This document shows, one piece after another, positions 1 to 8,063 of a stretch of 64,000 nt of DNA (position 1 is its first letter; each line of letters starts with the position of its first letter). The stretch comes from Roseobacter insulae. GTDB taxonomy: Bacteria > Pseudomonadota > Alphaproteobacteria > Rhodobacterales > Rhodobacteraceae. The stretch lies in the NCBI RefSeq assembly GCF_019375555.1, contig NZ_JAHXDN010000004.1, positions 62,001-126,000 on the forward strand, given 5' to 3'. Position numbers and translations under genes: made by a program. The notes beneath the pieces were generated by a model. The model saw nothing but the letters and a program-made list of their open reading frames with translations. It did not search any database and was not told the DNA's origin.

Positions 1-591
1 ATTGGTTATCTGATCGACCGGCGACTTTCTGTACCCGCCTGTGAAAAGCAAAAAGGGTACTTGCGCCCGGCGAGCGGTCTCGGCGTCGATTTCGCTGTCT
101 CCGACATATATGAGCTTTTCTCCATCGAGATCTTCAAAAGCTGCTTTCAGCATGGCCGGATCCGGCTTCCGTGTGGGCAGGCTGTCTCCACCCCAAACCG
201 TATCGAAAAAACGTTTTATGTGCAGATGATCAAGGACGGCATGACAGGGGCCGATCAACTTGTTGGTACAAATGCCAAGCGCATGATGTTCACGAAGTTT
301 TTGCAGGCTGTCTTCAACACCCGGGTACAGACGGGTCTGGTCGAAGGATGTCGCATATTTTGCCACGAAGGCCTCTGTCAGATCCTCTTGCCGGTCGGGA
401 GGAATGTCCCTGAGGTCGCGCATCCTACGGATGAACACATCAATCCCGTTGCCGATGAAGCTGCGGGTCTCGGCCAGGCTGAGAGGAGCGATATTATCCT
501 GTGCGAGCAGCGCGTTGGCGATGCCCTGTATCTCCGGCGCACTGTCGATCAGCGTCCCGTCCAGATCAAAAACGATGCGAGCGCGGATCAC
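1..591 (-). CDS. HAD-family phosphatase, phosphoglycolate phosphatase-like (partial, 3' end outside window)
   Basis: A haloacid dehalogenase hydrolase, 197 codons visible and open at the window edge. The first residues carry the nucleophile motif FDLDGT (residues 8-13) followed by LIDSAPE, typical of the Gph/phosphoglycolate phosphatase branch. Later come a CTNK motif (motif II region), KPDP with the catalytic lysine, and VGDSEID (motif III/IV acidic pair). No signal peptide, so it should be cytosolic. The GTG start at 591 overlaps the stop of the 39-codon ORF before it (GTGA), so it is translationally coupled to the phn-type transporter operon. It probably removes phosphate from an imported or derived phospho-compound. 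The exact substrate (phosphoglycolate, a sugar phosphate or other) cannot be read from the sequence. Confidence 0.85.
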   Translation of the reverse strand, partial: MIRARIVFDLDGTLIDSAPEIQGIANALLAQDNIAPLSLAETRSFIGNGIDVFIRRMRDLRDIPPDRQEDLTEAFVAKYATSFDQTRLYPGVEDSLQKLREHHALGICTNKLIGPCHAVLDHLHIKRFFDTVWGGDSLPTRKPDPAMLKAAFEDLDGEKLIYVGDSEIDAETARRAQVPFLLFTGGYRKSPVDQITN

Positions 592-707
592 GGGCGGACC
601 ACCATGTGGCCCTGCGCGACCCGCTCGACTAGGCTGTCGCAGGCACGCAGACGGAATGGCGCAGTTGCATATCCTGCAAAGGTTTCCATATCGCGCCCCG
701 TCTTCAT
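588..707 (-). CDS. 39-aa coupled small ORF between phnE2 and HAD phosphatase
   Basis: The ATG at 707-705 overlaps the phnE2 stop by ATGA. Its own TGA (590-588) overlaps the GTG start of the HAD phosphatase. The predicted peptide is 39 residues, begins MKTGRDMETF and ends QGHMVVRP, is rich in Arg and Val, and has no membrane segment or signal peptide. I do not recognise a family. Overlap at both ends argues for real translation in the operon, either as a small protein or as a coupling leader for the phosphatase. It could also be a worn-down remnant of a longer gene. Confidence 0.5.
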   Translation of the reverse strand: MKTGRDMETFAGYATAPFRLRACDSLVERVAQGHMVVRP

Positions 708-1519
708 ATGATCGCTCCGCGTACCTTGGCCGATACCCATTCGCTTATGATAACCGCAACAAGGATTACGATCAGGATGAGGCTCACCTGTGGCCATGCA
801 AGCACGTTCAGAGAGGCGGACAATTGCAACCCGATGCCGCCTGCGCCAACCAGTCCCAGCACCGTGGATTCGCGGATGTTGATGTCCCAGCGGAACACGG
901 CAATCCCGGCAAAGGCGGGCAGGATTTGCGGGACGATCCCGTAGGCCATGACCTGCCACCGGGACGCGCCGGTGGCTGTGATCGCTTCAACCTGCGCATG
1001 GTCGATCTCTTCTATGGCCTCATAGAGCAGCTTTGCGCAGAACCCGATGGAGCGAATTGCAATGGCGATCACACCGGCAAAAACGCCGGGACCGATAATG
1101 GCGATCAACAGCAGCGCCCAGATCAGCGAATTGATCGACCGGGTCGAGACGATGATCAGCAGGGCAACCGGCCGGATCAAAAGCGCCGAAGGGGTTGTGT
1201 TGCGCGCGGCGAGGAAAGCAACGGGTACCGCCAGGAACAGCGCGATGAGAGTGCCGAGGGTTGCGATGTTCAGCGTGTCCCAGATGGGGCGTCCGAGTTG
1301 GGTGATGTATTCCCATTTCGGCGGTGTGGCACGCGTCCAAATGTCGTTGGCAATACGCGGAGCGTCCCAGACAAAAAACCATGTCGTGGCGTCAGAGATT
1401 ATCTGCCAGCAATATACGAACGCCGCCACGCCAAGCAGCCAGCCGAACCACCGCCCAAGGCTTTCCTTCCCTGTCCGGCGACGCCAGACTTGTGTGCCAT
1501 CCCGGTCAAGTACTGGCAT
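704..1519 (-). CDS. phnE: Phosphonate-type ABC transporter permease, PhnE family (second copy)
   Basis: 271-aa integral membrane protein of the PhnE/binding-protein-dependent permease family. The hydrophobic segments and the EAA-type coupling loop (VEAITATGASRWQVMAYG, about residues 185-202) are followed by the PhnE hallmark [14 protein letters not shown]. The start codon overlaps the stop of the upstream phnE (TAATG), and the stop overlaps the next small ORF (ATGA). With PhnC and PhnD it should form an importer for phosphonates, phosphite or phosphate esters. Two adjacent phnE genes giving a heterodimeric pore are common in alphaproteobacteria. The family is firm. The transported substrate is not fixed by sequence, and no C-P lyase gene is visible nearby. 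Confidence 0.9.
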   Translation of the reverse strand: MPVLDRDGTQVWRRRTGKESLGRWFGWLLGVAAFVYCWQIISDATTWFFVWDAPRIANDIWTRATPPKWEYITQLGRPIWDTLNIATLGTLIALFLAVPVAFLAARNTTPSALLIRPVALLIIVSTRSINSLIWALLLIAIIGPGVFAGVIAIAIRSIGFCAKLLYEAIEEIDHAQVEAITATGASRWQVMAYGIVPQILPAFAGIAVFRWDINIRESTVLGLVGAGGIGLQLSASLNVLAWPQVSLILIVILVAVIISEWVSAKVRGAII

Positions 1520-2334
1520 TATTGCACCCTCGCCCGGACGATGCCGGAAACATATTCCAGCGCCATCACGATCCCGATTATCATGATCAGGATCGCGGCG
1601 GCCGTGTCGTATTCATATCGGTCAAAAGCCGTGTTCAGCGTGGCTCCGATGCCGCCCGCGCCGACGAGGCCCAGAATTGCGCTTTCGCGGAAATTGATGT
1701 CGATGCGATAGATGGAGAGCCCTACGAGCCGTGGCATGACCTGCGGTTGCACGCCGTAATTGATCCATTGCATCCAGCGCGCGCCCGATGCCCTGATCGC
1801 CTCCGCCTGTACCCGGTCCATGGATTCGATATCCTCTGCGAGGAGTTTGGAGAGAAATCCGATGGTGGCGAAGGACAGGGTCAAAAATCCGGCCAGCGGT
1901 CCGAACCCGAAGATGGCGACGAGCAGGATGGCGACGATGATTTCCTGCAATGCCCTGCTGATCGCAACTATGCCGCGGCAGGCGACATACACGGGCAGAG
2001 GGGCGATATTGCGTGCCGCTCCCAAGCCGATGGGGATCGAGATCAATATGCCGACGACAGAGGCGGCGACCGTCATCACGATGCTCTCCAGCAGCCCAGC
2101 CCAGATATCACTGGCCCGCGACACGAAATCCGGGCTGGTGAAGGCAAGGATGAACGCCCAGCCACGATCAAGGCCTTCGTATACACGCCCCCAATCGACC
2201 TCGATGGTCATGACAGCGGCAATCATATAGGCGACAAAACCAGCAATCACCGCCCAGCGGAGCGCCGGGTTCGTGATGAAATGCGGCTTGCGCCATGAGG
2301 TGCCGAGCTTGTCCTCAAGCTGGATGTCGCTCAT
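1519..2334 (-). CDS. phnE: Phosphonate-type ABC transporter permease, PhnE family (first copy)
   Basis: 271-aa permease paralogous to its downstream neighbour. It has several hydrophobic helices, a coupling loop around [20 protein letters not shown] and the PhnE signature [15 protein letters not shown] near the C-terminus. Its ATG overlaps the phnC stop (ATGA) and its stop overlaps the next phnE start (TAATG), so the two permeases are made in a coupled 1:1 fashion, as expected for a heterodimer. The N-terminal ~30 residues are soluble and followed by a first hydrophobic helix. Confident on family and operon role. Confidence 0.9.
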   Translation of the reverse strand: MSDIQLEDKLGTSWRKPHFITNPALRWAVIAGFVAYMIAAVMTIEVDWGRVYEGLDRGWAFILAFTSPDFVSRASDIWAGLLESIVMTVAASVVGILISIPIGLGAARNIAPLPVYVACRGIVAISRALQEIIVAILLVAIFGFGPLAGFLTLSFATIGFLSKLLAEDIESMDRVQAEAIRASGARWMQWINYGVQPQVMPRLVGLSIYRIDINFRESAILGLVGAGGIGATLNTAFDRYEYDTAAAILIMIIGIVMALEYVSGIVRARVQ

Positions 2335-3128
2335 TGCGCCGCCTCGATCTCGTTGCCGTTGTCGTCAACGGCTTCAATAGTCGCCTCCCAGTCCTCTTCG
2401 CCGTAAATCTCGGTCAGTTTCCCGGGCGTCAATCCGTTTGGCGGCCCATCAAAGACGATCTCTCCGAAACGCAGGCCAACAACGCGCGGCACAAACATCT
2501 GCGCAAGAGCCACGTCATGGATGTTGATGATCGCTGCCAGCCCACGTTCGCGGCATAGTTCGGTGATCAGGCGCATGATCTGGCGACTGGTTTTCGGGTC
2601 GAGGGATGCGGTGGGTTCATCCACCAGCAACAACTTGGGGTTCTGGATCAGCGCGCGACAGATGCCGACACGCTGGCGCTGACCGCCGGAAAGCTCATCA
2701 GCACGCTTGTCGGCCATGTGCAGCAGCCCCACACGGTCGAGCAGGCGAAACGCCTCGTCCACATCCGATTGCGGGAACCTGCGCAGAAAGGATCGCCAGA
2801 AGCCCACGAAACCGAGCCTGCCCGACAAAACGTTTTCCATCACGGTCAACCGTTCGACCAGCGCGTATTCCTGAAAGATCATGCCCATCTCGCGCCGTGT
2901 CTTGCGCAGGCCCGTGGCGCCCAGCTTCACAAGATCAACCCCGTCAAGGAGGGCTTCACCACTTGTGGGCTCCACGAGGCGGTTGATGCAGCGTATCATG
3001 GTGGACTTGCCCGCGCCCGATGGTCCGATCAACGCGAGCACTTGGCCCTTCGGGACCTCCAGATCTATCGCCTTGAGCGCTTGGTCACCCGTCTTATATG
3101 TTTTTGTTAGTTTTTTTAGCTGCAGCAT
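2331..3128 (-). CDS. phnC: Phosphonate-type ABC transporter ATP-binding protein PhnC
   Basis: 265-aa ABC ATPase. Walker [10 protein letters not shown] lies at residues 35-43, the signature [15 protein letters not shown] and Walker [13 protein letters not shown] in the second half, followed by the H-loop (NIHDV). This arrangement and length are standard for PhnC. It energises the two PhnE permeases encoded immediately downstream (ATGA overlap with the first). It is separated from phnD by 65 nt that contain a hairpin, which could let the binding-protein part of the transcript outlast the rest. Cytoplasmic face of the inner membrane. Confidence 0.92.
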   Translation of the reverse strand: MLQLKKLTKTYKTGDQALKAIDLEVPKGQVLALIGPSGAGKSTMIRCINRLVEPTSGEALLDGVDLVKLGATGLRKTRREMGMIFQEYALVERLTVMENVLSGRLGFVGFWRSFLRRFPQSDVDEAFRLLDRVGLLHMADKRADELSGGQRQRVGICRALIQNPKLLLVDEPTASLDPKTSRQIMRLITELCRERGLAAIINIHDVALAQMFVPRVVGLRFGEIVFDGPPNGLTPGKLTEIYGEEDWEATIEAVDDNGNEIEAAQ

Positions 3129-3152
3129 GCCCTGCCCCTGAGACTGATCGCA

Positions 3153-3170
3153 GGCCCACGGCTGTGGGCC
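3153..3170 (-). promoter_or_regulatory. Intra-operonic hairpin between phnD and phnC
   Basis: Perfect 7-bp stem with a 4-base loop (minus strand GGCCCAC-AGCC-GTGGGCC) in the phnD-phnC gap. There is no T-run after it in the minus direction, so it is more likely an mRNA-stabilising or attenuating hairpin than a full terminator. Such structures often follow periplasmic binding-protein genes and raise their expression relative to the membrane components. Confidence 0.55.
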
Positions 3171-3193
3171 CGCTGTTTCTTTCTGGTAGCAGA

Positions 3194-4168
3194 TTATTCG
3201 CAGGCGTAGGAAACGCCGTTGGCCGCATCGATTTTGCGGATCACGTCCCAGAATTCCTGATAGGTCATCTCAAGGAACTGGCCTTCGTTGGACTTCGAGA
3301 ATTCGGCTTCCAGCGATGTGCCTTCCCAGTCGAAACTGAAGAACGCATTGCGAATGCTCTCCTGCAATTCCGGCGTGAGGTTATAGACGGTGCCAAAGCC
3401 GGTCGTCGGGAAAGTCTGTGACTTGTAGATGGTGATCACATCGTCTTCGCTGATCACGTCACGGCTGATCATGCGCGACTTGACCGAGTTGGCGATGGAA
3501 GCAGCAAGATAGTCCTTATTGGCCACGCCGAGGATCGAGTTGTCGTGCTTGCCGGAATAAACCGGCTCGAAATCGCGTTCGGGGAGAAGATCGAAATCAC
3601 TCTTCAGGATCGCGGAGGGCGCCTTGAAGCCCGAATTGGATGTCGGAGACGTAAAGGCGAGTTGCTTGCCCTTGATGTCTTCGACCTTCTCGATGCCGGA
3701 CCCCGGATATGTGATGATCTCCATCTCATAGCCGAAGTTGCCGTCCTTGGAGGCCATGATAGTGAAGGGCCGGAAGCCTGCACAATTCACGGCCAAGGGG
3801 TTTGAACCGGTATTGAAACCTGCAATGTGCAAACGGCCTGACCGCATCGCTTCGATCTGGGCGGCGTTGTTCTGAACCGGAAAGAAGACGACATCTTTGC
3901 CGGTTTCCGCTTCGAGATGTTCCAGAAAATCCGACCATGCCGTTTTGTACACTGCGGGGTCTTCCACCGGTGTGTAGGCAAAAATCAGCGTGTCCGGGTC
4001 GATCTGCTGAGATGCGTCCGTCGGAATATCGGCGATCAGGTCGCCATCGGCGTCGCAAAACCGCTCATCCAGATCGCCGCGCGGGCATTCCTGCGCGGAT
4101 GCCATCGAGCCGATCGATAGAAAGGCGATCGCGGATGCACTCAGCATCAGTTTCCAATTAAGTTTCAT
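3194..4168 (-). CDS. phnD: Phosphonate/phosphate-ester ABC transporter periplasmic binding protein PhnD-like
   Basis: 324-aa secreted solute-binding protein. The N-terminus has a typical signal peptide (MKLNWKLML...MASAQ), then a short Cys-containing segment (two cysteines about ten residues apart, plus a final Cys near the C-terminus) that may form disulfides. The body has the PhnD-family start [13 protein letters not shown] and the ligand-loop region [14 protein letters not shown], where Ser/Thr residues normally hold the phosphonate or phosphate group. A strong GGGAGG ribosome site precedes the ATG. It lies 32 nt after the DeoR-type regulator gene and before phnC, so it is in the same transcript. 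Substrate not determinable: phosphonates, phosphite or organophosphates are all possible for this family. Confidence 0.9.
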   Translation of the reverse strand: MKLNWKLMLSASAIAFLSIGSMASAQECPRGDLDERFCDADGDLIADIPTDASQQIDPDTLIFAYTPVEDPAVYKTAWSDFLEHLEAETGKDVVFFPVQNNAAQIEAMRSGRLHIAGFNTGSNPLAVNCAGFRPFTIMASKDGNFGYEMEIITYPGSGIEKVEDIKGKQLAFTSPTSNSGFKAPSAILKSDFDLLPERDFEPVYSGKHDNSILGVANKDYLAASIANSVKSRMISRDVISEDDVITIYKSQTFPTTGFGTVYNLTPELQESIRNAFFSFDWEGTSLEAEFSKSNEGQFLEMTYQEFWDVIRKIDAANGVSYACE

Positions 4169-4200
4169 TTATTCTTCCTCCCTGGTTTTGATTGTCTTAA

Positions 4201-5046
4201 TTACTGACTTTGCTGCGCACTATCTGCAACACGAATATCCACCCTTGCCGCGATCAGTGCATCCAGCAAATCCTGTTCCGGCCTTGCGTCGGCAAACACG
4301 GTGTTCAGCCCCTCGATGCCCACAACCCGCGCCAAACCTTTCTGACCGAACTTTTCAGATCCTACCAAAAGCTGGCAGGTCGATGCGCGTCTCAACATCT
4401 CCCTTTTGACGGCCGCGAAGCCGTGAACGGTCTCTGAGACACCGTCCTTGCACAGCCCGGATGCACCCATCATGCACCGGTCCACATTGTAATTCCGCAA
4501 AAACTCCAGTGTCTCCGTGCCGATCACCGCGCTTTCGGACGCCTGATACTCTCCCGGGCACAGCAGGACATTTATCGCCCCGTGGCCGAGCGTCATGGCA
4601 ACCGGCAGCGAGTTGGTGATAACAGTGCAGGACACACCACGATAGGCCAGCGCTTTTGCCAGTTCGATGGTCGTGGAACCTGAATCGATCATAATCGTTT
4701 CGCCCTCACACACTTCGGCGGCAGCGAGAGTGGCGATGCTCGCGCGTTCGGCGACGCGGCCGGCGGTGCGCTCTTCAAGACTGGGATAATGTCCCTGAAC
4801 AGGAACAGACGCACCACCGTGGGCACGATCAATCAGCCCATCCTTTGCCAGGGCATCCAAATCCCGCCGCAGCGTCTCGGCCGATGCATTGAAGCGCTGT
4901 GCAAGGTCGCTGATCCGCACGTGCGGGCGCAGCTTCAGCTCAAGTAAAATCTGCTTGCGACGCTCTGTCTTTTTAAGCTTGCCATTGCGGTCACCCAATC
5001 TCGTATCCTGAGCTGCTGTTTCCACTGAACGACCGATCCCACTCAT
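4201..5046 (-). CDS. DeoR/GlpR-family transcriptional regulator
   Basis: 281-aa regulator. An N-terminal tail of about 23 residues is followed by a DeoR helix-turn-helix (residues 45-63, then RRDLDAL) and a C-terminal sugar-phosphate sensor domain with the ligand motif DSGSTT (121-126). DeoR-family sensors characteristically bind phosphorylated sugars or other small phosphates. It is the first gene of the phnDCEE operon (32 nt before phnD) and divergent from the Na/Pi-cotransporter operon, so it probably controls both from the shared 150-bp region. The effector is unknown. An organophosphate derived from the imported substrate is a reasonable inference. Confidence 0.88.
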   Translation of the reverse strand: MSGIGRSVETAAQDTRLGDRNGKLKKTERRKQILLELKLRPHVRISDLAQRFNASAETLRRDLDALAKDGLIDRAHGGASVPVQGHYPSLEERTAGRVAERASIATLAAAEVCEGETIMIDSGSTTIELAKALAYRGVSCTVITNSLPVAMTLGHGAINVLLCPGEYQASESAVIGTETLEFLRNYNVDRCMMGASGLCKDGVSETVHGFAAVKREMLRRASTCQLLVGSEKFGQKGLARVVGIEGLNTVFADARPEQDLLDALIAARVDIRVADSAQQSQ

Positions 5047-5138
5047 TTACCGCCGTAAGACTGAGGTCTTTCACAGCATTTTGCAATTTCTTTGTTGCTT
5101 AAACCACAATTGGATGAACAGAATTGGGAAACTGCAGC

Positions 5139-5160
5139 CTGACATGGAGTTGACTACAAT
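5139..5160 (+). promoter_or_regulatory. Weak Pho-box-like or promoter element in the divergent deoR / Na-Pi intergenic region
   Basis: The divergent region 5047-5199 contains CTGACAT and TTGACTA spaced 11 bp apart, the spacing of PhoB half-sites, but the second unit matches the CTGTCAT consensus poorly. TTGACT could equally be a -35 hexamer for the rightward operon. No DeoR operator could be identified with confidence. Low-confidence site recorded only because of the phosphate-related genes on both sides. Confidence 0.2.
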
Positions 5161-5199
5161 CGCTTTGCCTGTGTTTTCCCCAATCATCGAGACCCCGTC

Positions 5200-6861
5200 A
5201 TGATCATGCTTGCCGCGCATCTGGCCGCGGCGGTTGCGCTGCTGCTGTGGTCGGTTCGGTTGATCCGGACAGGGGTTGAGCGAGCATTCCTGCCGCAACT
5301 CAAGCGCCGGCTGAAGACCCTTGCAGGCAATCCGATATCTGCAGCCTCGGGCGGCGGTCTCGCCGCGATGCTGATGCAGAGCTCGACCGCGGTGGCGCTT
5401 ATTGGTGCCGGATTCGCGGTTTCGGGAATACTGGCGCCGCAAGCCGCGCTGGCGCTTTTGCTGGGAGCAGACCTCGGCTCGGCACTTATGGCGCAGGTTC
5501 TGGTATTGCCGGTTCAGGGTGTCATCCCCTTTGCATTGCTGACCGGGATCGTGACTTTTCTCAAGGCAAGCAACCGCAAGATCAAACAGATCGGGCGAAT
5601 TATCCTGGGTGTCGCGCTGGTCCTGATGTCACTGGAGATGATCCGAACCGCGACCTTGCCCATCGCCGGAAACGAAATCGTCCAGGCAATCGGGACCTAT
5701 TTTGAAGCAGATTTAGTGAGCGCCTACGCCGTCGGCGCATTGCTGGCGTGGGTCATGCATTCCAGCCTTGTCGCGGTGCTGACCTACGCCGCCTTTGCCG
5801 CAGCGGGAGTGATCGCGGGACCGGTAGCAGCGGCGATGGTGATCGGGGCCAATCTTGGCGGCGCGCTCATTCCCTTCGTTCTTTTGTGGTCCGGCGAACG
5901 CCCGGCAAGGCTTGTTGTTGCCGGCAACCTTGTCGCGCGCGGTCTGGTCACTGTCCTCATGCTTCTGCTTCTGATCGGTGGCGTCATCGATATGACCCTT
6001 CTGGGCGCGGCGGCAGGCCAGCAGGCAATTGTCCTTCACATGCTGCTCAACGGCGTTCTGATCATACTGGCCCTTCCGTTTGTCGGACCGCTGCTTCGCG
6101 GGATCGACGGCGCATTGCCAAAGCATCCGCAGGCCATGAGCGATAGTGTGTCCGCACTGGACCGCGATGCGTTTGATCATGCTCCGCTGGCCTTGGCCTG
6201 CGCGCAGCGTGAACTGCTGCGGATGGCTGAAACCGTGCAAGCGATACTCGTTCCGGTCATGCACCTGTTCCGCGGATGGGATCCGGAACTTGCGCGCGTG
6301 ATCGAACGGCGTGAGGATGATATCGACCGGATGCATTTCGACGTGAAGATCTATATTTCGCAGCTTCGTGAGACTGAACTGAACGACGCTGAAGGCAAAA
6401 AGACATTCGACATCGTTGCGACCGCAAACAGTCTTGAGGAAGCCGCCGACAGGATTGCGGTGAACCTTGTCGCACTGGCCAGGAAGATGCACGATGGCGG
6501 GCTTGCGTTTTCGGATCAGGGGTTGGCCGACCTTGAAGACTTTCATGACCAGGTTGTTTCAAACGGACAGCTGGCGCTGAGTGTTCTGACCACCGGTGAT
6601 GCAGAGGCCGCACGGCAGCTTGTCGCTGAAAAGGACCGCATTCGGGTCGAAGAACAGAAATTGCAGGAAAGGCACCTCAAGCGGTTGCAGCCGGGTCCAT
6701 CCGCCAGTCTGGACACCACCAACATCCATCAGGAATCACTGCGCTTGCTCAAGCAAATCAATGCGGCGCTGTCCTACGTGGCATACCCGATTGCCAAGGA
6801 AACAGGGGACTTGCTGGACAGCCGCCTTGCGCGTGCAGACGGGCTAGGAAGCCGGGTATGA
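5200..6861 (+). CDS. Na+/Pi cotransporter family protein with C-terminal PhoU-like domain
   Basis: 553-aa protein of the NptA/YjbB type. The first ~310 residues are highly hydrophobic and contain the paired transport motifs, the canonical QSSTA at residues 60-64 and a diverged second repeat around HSSLVAVL (about 189-196). The remaining ~200 residues are helical and PhoU-like (EEAADRIAVNLVALARKMH). It moves inorganic phosphate across the inner membrane. Related YjbB-type proteins export Pi when cytoplasmic Pi is high. First gene of an operon containing an organophosphate-type ABC importer and a phosphatase-fold gene, so release of surplus Pi after dephosphorylation is an attractive but unproven role. 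Its stop overlaps the next small ORF (ATGA). Confidence 0.88.
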   Translation: MIMLAAHLAAAVALLLWSVRLIRTGVERAFLPQLKRRLKTLAGNPISAASGGGLAAMLMQSSTAVALIGAGFAVSGILAPQAALALLLGADLGSALMAQVLVLPVQGVIPFALLTGIVTFLKASNRKIKQIGRIILGVALVLMSLEMIRTATLPIAGNEIVQAIGTYFEADLVSAYAVGALLAWVMHSSLVAVLTYAAFAAAGVIAGPVAAAMVIGANLGGALIPFVLLWSGERPARLVVAGNLVARGLVTVLMLLLLIGGVIDMTLLGAAAGQQAIVLHMLLNGVLIILALPFVGPLLRGIDGALPKHPQAMSDSVSALDRDAFDHAPLALACAQRELLRMAETVQAILVPVMHLFRGWDPELARVIERREDDIDRMHFDVKIYISQLRETELNDAEGKKTFDIVATANSLEEAADRIAVNLVALARKMHDGGLAFSDQGLADLEDFHDQVVSNGQLALSVLTTGDAEAARQLVAEKDRIRVEEQKLQERHLKRLQPGPSASLDTTNIHQESLRLLKQINAALSYVAYPIAKETGDLLDSRLARADGLGSRV

Positions 6862-6998
6862 GCAAGAAATACGCGCGTCTGGTCGATGAACACGACAGGG
6901 CCGAAAGCCTGAAGACACTTGCCAAACGCTTTAACAGTATGGCGATCATTGGAAATTTGCGCAAAGCCTCAAGAAGCTGCGCACAACAAGAGCCGTAA
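6858..6998 (+). CDS. Hypothetical 46-aa basic protein coupled to the Na/Pi transporter
   Basis: Small ORF whose ATG overlaps the TGA of the Na/Pi-cotransporter gene (ATGA). It ends 36 nt before the AfuA-type binding protein start. The peptide starts MSKKYARLVDEHDRAESL, continues with a predicted amphipathic helix rich in Lys/Arg, and has one Cys near the end. No signal peptide or membrane helix, and no recognised family. The coupling and the tight operon position favour a real gene. Comparative conservation would be needed to be sure. Confidence 0.5.
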   Translation: MSKKYARLVDEHDRAESLKTLAKRFNSMAIIGNLRKASRSCAQQEP

Positions 6999-7034
6999 AA
7001 GGCCGGTCAAACGAAAACCATGGGAGGAAAAAAC

Positions 7035-8060
7035 ATGAAGAGATTTGCTACCACATTAGCGGTATCGGTGCTTGCGCTATCCGCGTCGCTGTCGGCCGCG
7101 CAGGCCGACAAGCTGACGTTTTACTGCAGTGCGCAGGAAGACTGGTGCCAGTTGATGGCCCGCAGTTTCGAGGACGCGACAGGCATTGATGTAAACATGA
7201 CACGGAAATCGTCGGGTGAAACCTTCGCCCAGATCCGTGCGGAATCGTCTAATCCGAAGGGCGATGTCTGGTGGGGCGGTACAGGCGACCCACACCTGCA
7301 GGCAGCCGAAGAAGGTCTGACGATGGAGTATGTCTCGCCGATGCGCGACCAACTGCATGATTGGGCCATCAGCCAGGCCGAAAGTGCCGGCAACAAGACC
7401 ATCGGTATTTACTCCGGCGCTCTTGGCTACGGCTACAACACTGATCTGCTGGCCGCCAACAACCTGCCAGAGCCGTCGTGCTGGAAAGACCTGTTGAAGC
7501 CTGAATACAAAGGCCATGTGCAAATGGCGAACCCGAATTCCTCCGGCACGGCTTATACGACGCTGGCGTCAATGGTGCAGATCTTCGGCGAAGACGAGGG
7601 TTTTGACTTCATGAAGGGGCTGCATGCCAACATCAACCAGTACACGAAATCAGGGTCTGCGCCCATCAAGGCGGCCGGTCGTGGCGAGAACACCATTGGC
7701 ATTGTCTTCATGCATGATGCGGTCAAACAGGCCGTGTCCGGTTTCCCGGTGAAGGTCGTCGCACCTTGCGAGGGAACAGGCTACGAGATCGGCTCCATGT
7801 CGATCATTGATGGCGCCCGCAATGAGGAAGAAGCCAAAAAGTTTTATGACTGGGCGCTAAGTACCGAGGCGCAAAACCTTGCGCTGCAGGTCAACGCCTT
7901 TCAGGTGCCTTCGAACAAGGGAGCGGAAACGTCTCCATCTGCGCCCGATATGAGCACGATCAAGCTGATAGACTACGACTTCAGGAAGTACGGCTCCTCC
8001 GACGAACGCAAGCGCCTGCTGCAAAAGTGGGATGAAGACGTTTCGGTTTTGCCGCAATAA
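7035..8060 (+). CDS. AfuA/FbpA-like ABC transporter periplasmic binding protein
   Basis: 341-aa periplasmic binding protein. I chose ATG 7035 over the in-frame ATG at 7020 because GGGAGG lies between them at ideal spacing for 7035. A signal peptide (MKRFATT...AAQA) is followed by the family motif KSSGETFAQIRAE (58-70) and VWWGGTGDPH (78-87). These are characteristic of the branch historically annotated as iron(III)-binding, whose member AfuA is known to bind hexose phosphates instead. Two adjacent cysteines (31 and 38) may form a disulfide. Phosphatase-family neighbours and the Na/Pi transporter support a phosphorylated ligand. The precise ligand is inferred, not shown. Confidence 0.85.
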   Translation: MKRFATTLAVSVLALSASLSAAQADKLTFYCSAQEDWCQLMARSFEDATGIDVNMTRKSSGETFAQIRAESSNPKGDVWWGGTGDPHLQAAEEGLTMEYVSPMRDQLHDWAISQAESAGNKTIGIYSGALGYGYNTDLLAANNLPEPSCWKDLLKPEYKGHVQMANPNSSGTAYTTLASMVQIFGEDEGFDFMKGLHANINQYTKSGSAPIKAAGRGENTIGIVFMHDAVKQAVSGFPVKVVAPCEGTGYEIGSMSIIDGARNEEEAKKFYDWALSTEAQNLALQVNAFQVPSNKGAETSPSAPDMSTIKLIDYDFRKYGSSDERKRLLQKWDEDVSVLPQ

Positions 8061-8063
8061 ACC

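Noticed and set aside
404-1711. 435-codon plus-strand open frame across the phnE genes
   Set aside because: Antisense to two clear permeases. Its translation is Arg/Asp/Gln-rich and protein-unlike.
5139-5160. Pho box upstream of the Na/Pi operon
   Set aside because: Second half-site matches the consensus too poorly. Kept as a very low-confidence site, not as a finding.
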